Origin: VMCP01 sp964592635
GTDB taxonomy: Bacteria; Bacteroidota; Bacteroidia; NS11-12g; UBA955
Direction of reading: 5' to 3'
Assembly (NCBI GenBank): GCA_964592635.1
Contig: CAZQFZ010000001.1
Coordinates: 1-64,000, forward strand
Length of the DNA stretch: 64,000 bases
Made by a program: the position numbers and the translations under genes. The notes beneath the pieces are model-generated. The model had not been told where the DNA came from, did not search any database, and was given only the letters and a program-made list of their open reading frames with translations. Shown here piece after piece: positions 62,630 through 64,000 of the stretch (positions within the stretch are counted from its first letter, which is position 1; each line of letters begins with the position of its first letter).

Positions 62630-63619
62630 CTAACATGATTCGATTTCAATTGCCCAAACTACAACAAACGGATCGTAACATCGCGCAAACACCGAAAAAT
62701 GACGGTGTTTATCTCCCCATAACTCACCAGACATGCGAATAGTTTCACGCGTATTTTGGGTGTTTTGGGGGATGGTTGATTCATCGAAAATTGAAAATTC
62801 AGAATTCCCAACGTTTACCATGAAATAATTAGAATCTGTGTGAATTTCATTTTGTTTTTCTAATCCACTAATTCCCGAAAATCCAGTAAACCGATGAACC
62901 AACATCTGCTCGCGAAAATCAATTGCTTTCCTTCCATAAGCCTTATACATCGCCTCTTTTGCCGACCAAATCAATAGCGTTTCGATAGGTGTTTTGCAGA
63001 ATTCTAACTCTTCCGGGCGACAGAATTTGGATTTGATTTTTTCTATTTGTGGACGAACGCTTTCAATATCAACCCCAATCGCTTTGTTGACATTCGCTCC
63101 CCACAAAACCCAACAGTTCTTCGACTCTGTATTCACTGAGTTTGGTGATTTTTCTCCTAAAGTGGAATCGGAAGTATTGATTGAACCATCAATATTCATA
63201 TCAGATTCAGCGTTGTTTTTGTAATCGGTTGACGTATTTCCCAAAGAAAATGAGGGTGGTAAGTGACTGTTATTTCTGGTGCTGTTATTGGATTCAGTGG
63301 AGGTCGATGATTGAATTGAAATGGGCGGTTTTACCAGAGTATGACTGTAATTGATATACGGCAGTTGGGTGTTTAGTGTATGAATATGACTGCCTGTTTT
63401 GGTTGAAAGTTCGGGTTTCCCAAATTCGTTTTTTTCAATGTATGTCTCTGGATGAAGTTCGTTGTGTATCCATTCCGTTGCGGCTTTTTCTAAAATTCGG
63501 CCTGTGATTTTTAAAGGATTTTCAATCAAGGTTTTACTTTCCAACCATGAAGAGTTAGTTTTGTAAAGCCAAAGTTGGCTGCCGCTGTCCTCGCATAACC
63601 ACGAATCAATCAAAATCAT
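62630..63619 (-). CDS. 4'-phosphopantetheinyl transferase superfamily protein with a disordered insert
   Basis: Sfp/AcpS-type transferase that attaches 4'-phosphopantetheine from CoA to a carrier-protein serine. The metal-binding GVDIE (182-186) and the WSAKEAMYKAYGR motif (218-230) are intact, as is NYSH at 90-93. Between NYSH and GVDIE there is an insert of roughly 70 residues (about 97-167) rich in Ser, Asn and Thr. At 329 residues the protein is about 100 longer than typical members. No carrier-protein or synthase genes are nearby, so the target is unknown. Its ATG overlaps the ATG of the divergent next gene in CATG. Confidence 0.85.
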   Translation of the reverse strand: MILIDSWLCEDSGSQLWLYKTNSSWLESKTLIENPLKITGRILEKAATEWIHNELHPETYIEKNEFGKPELSTKTGSHIHTLNTQLPYINYSHTLVKPPISIQSSTSTESNNSTRNNSHLPPSFSLGNTSTDYKNNAESDMNIDGSINTSDSTLGEKSPNSVNTESKNCWVLWGANVNKAIGVDIESVRPQIEKIKSKFCRPEELEFCKTPIETLLIWSAKEAMYKAYGRKAIDFREQMLVHRFTGFSGISGLEKQNEIHTDSNYFMVNVGNSEFSIFDESTIPQNTQNTRETIRMSGELWGDKHRHFSVFARCYDPFVVVWAIEIESC

Positions 63620-64000
63620 GAGTCCAAAGTTAAATCTTTTAATTGAAAATCATTTTTTAGGACACAAGCAGGCGATTTATTCACTTCAAAGCGATGGGTT
63701 TGGGGGATGGTTTTCTGCTGGATCGGAAGGCTGGATTGTGCATTGGAAGGGCCAATCCGAAAACAACGGTTTGTTGATTGCACAAACCGGAGAACCGATT
63801 TATGCTTTGTATGTTTTTGGCAATGAGTTGCAGTTTATCGCGGCTGGTGGACAATCCGGAACCATCTACTTGTTTCGTTCTTTCATAGATGAACATCAAA
63901 ATACCAAAGTTGAGCGAATTGGAGAATATTCAATTCATAATAAGGGGGTATTTGACTTCCAGTATTTGGGCAATCATTGGGTTTGTTCGTGTTCTGCAGA
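63618..64000 (+). CDS. WD40-like repeat protein, 3' end missing
   Basis: An open frame runs from the ATG at 63618 to the end of the window (127 codons). It starts MSPKLNLLIENHFLGHKQAI and shows WD40-type blades: GHKQAIYSL ... FSAGSEGWIVHWKG, then PIYALYVFGNELQFIAAGGQ with SGTIYLF, then a third beginning KGVFDFQYLG. There is no signal peptide, so it is probably cytoplasmic, and the function is unknown. Its start codon shares CATG with the phosphopantetheinyl transferase start. The rest of the gene lies outside the window. Confidence 0.75.
   Translation, partial: MSPKLNLLIENHFLGHKQAIYSLQSDGFGGWFSAGSEGWIVHWKGQSENNGLLIAQTGEPIYALYVFGNELQFIAAGGQSGTIYLFRSFIDEHQNTKVERIGEYSIHNKGVFDFQYLGNHWVCSCSA
63625..63632 (-). 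promoter_or_regulatory. TAACTTTG -7 box for the phosphopantetheinyl transferase, inside the divergent gene
   Basis: On the minus strand TAACTTTG ends five bases before the ATG at 63619, inside codons 3-5 of the divergent gene. No TTG at ideal spacing upstream. Confidence 0.35.

Noticed and set aside
1..64000. tRNA, rRNA, prophage, defence or restriction genes
   Set aside because: I looked in the gaps and at protein motifs and saw no cloverleaf-like sequence, integrase, terminase, methylase or nuclease cluster. This was by eye only; a tRNA scan would settle it.

Overview
The window is a chromosomal segment of a Bacteroidota bacterium, most likely of the Flavobacteriia. It carries SusC/SusD outer-membrane uptake genes, both type A and type B type IX secretion (T9SS) sorting domains, a PorP/SprF protein, a fused SecDF, a Bacteroidota-type LptD, DUF3098 and DUF3127 proteins, an atpDC pair apart from the other ATP synthase genes, and -7 promoter boxes of the form TAnnTTTG instead of E. 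coli-type signals. The DNA is AT-rich. I see no rRNA, tRNA, intact insertion sequence, prophage, CRISPR array or defence island.

Layout. 1-3773: a truncated membrane/beta-barrel protein overlapping a T9SS type A secreted protein. 3853-11687: meaB and tsaD (minus), then divergent tamB and a MacB-like permease (plus). 11883-14577: a TonB-dependent receptor and a DUF3127 protein with an SSB-like tail. 14716-19956: a 1219-residue PKD adhesin-like protein followed by a PorP/SprF protein extended by an acidic linker and a SPOR-like end. 19983-22712 (minus): ftsX, DUF3098, uppP, DUF4159. 22823-32201 (plus): an exonuclease, a second type B PKD protein, purL, an FAD oxidoreductase, a PolX/PHP protein with a disabled polymerase site, and a GT9 glycosyltransferase. 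32293-36776: secDF and lysA. 37074-46966 (minus): lptD, an FGE-fold protein, susC, susD, a lipocalin-like lipoprotein and an exported protein. 47020-53330 (plus): an amidase, a 1350-residue type A secreted protein and an MCE/MlaD protein. 53594-57108 (minus): a lycopene cyclase-domain protein with an ECF sigma factor, then atpDC. 57688-64000: yidC (plus), lepA-dprA and a phosphopantetheinyl transferase (minus), and the start of a WD40-like gene.

Much of the content concerns the cell envelope: protein export and insertion (SecDF, YidC), OM assembly (TamB, LptD), lipid and peptidoglycan turnover (MlaD-like, UppP, amidase, FtsX), OM uptake (two TonB receptors) and T9SS cargo (four large proteins and one SprF-like partner).

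The less ordinary signals are: a SprF-like protein with a likely peptidoglycan-binding tail; a PolX protein in which all three palm aspartates are replaced; many genes whose TAnnTTTG box lies 4-10 nt from the start codon, implying leaderless or nearly leaderless mRNAs; two divergent genes whose start codons share one CATG; four unrelated intergenic tandem repeats (46, 27, 73 and 34 bp periods); and a long imperfect hairpin at 14599-14666.
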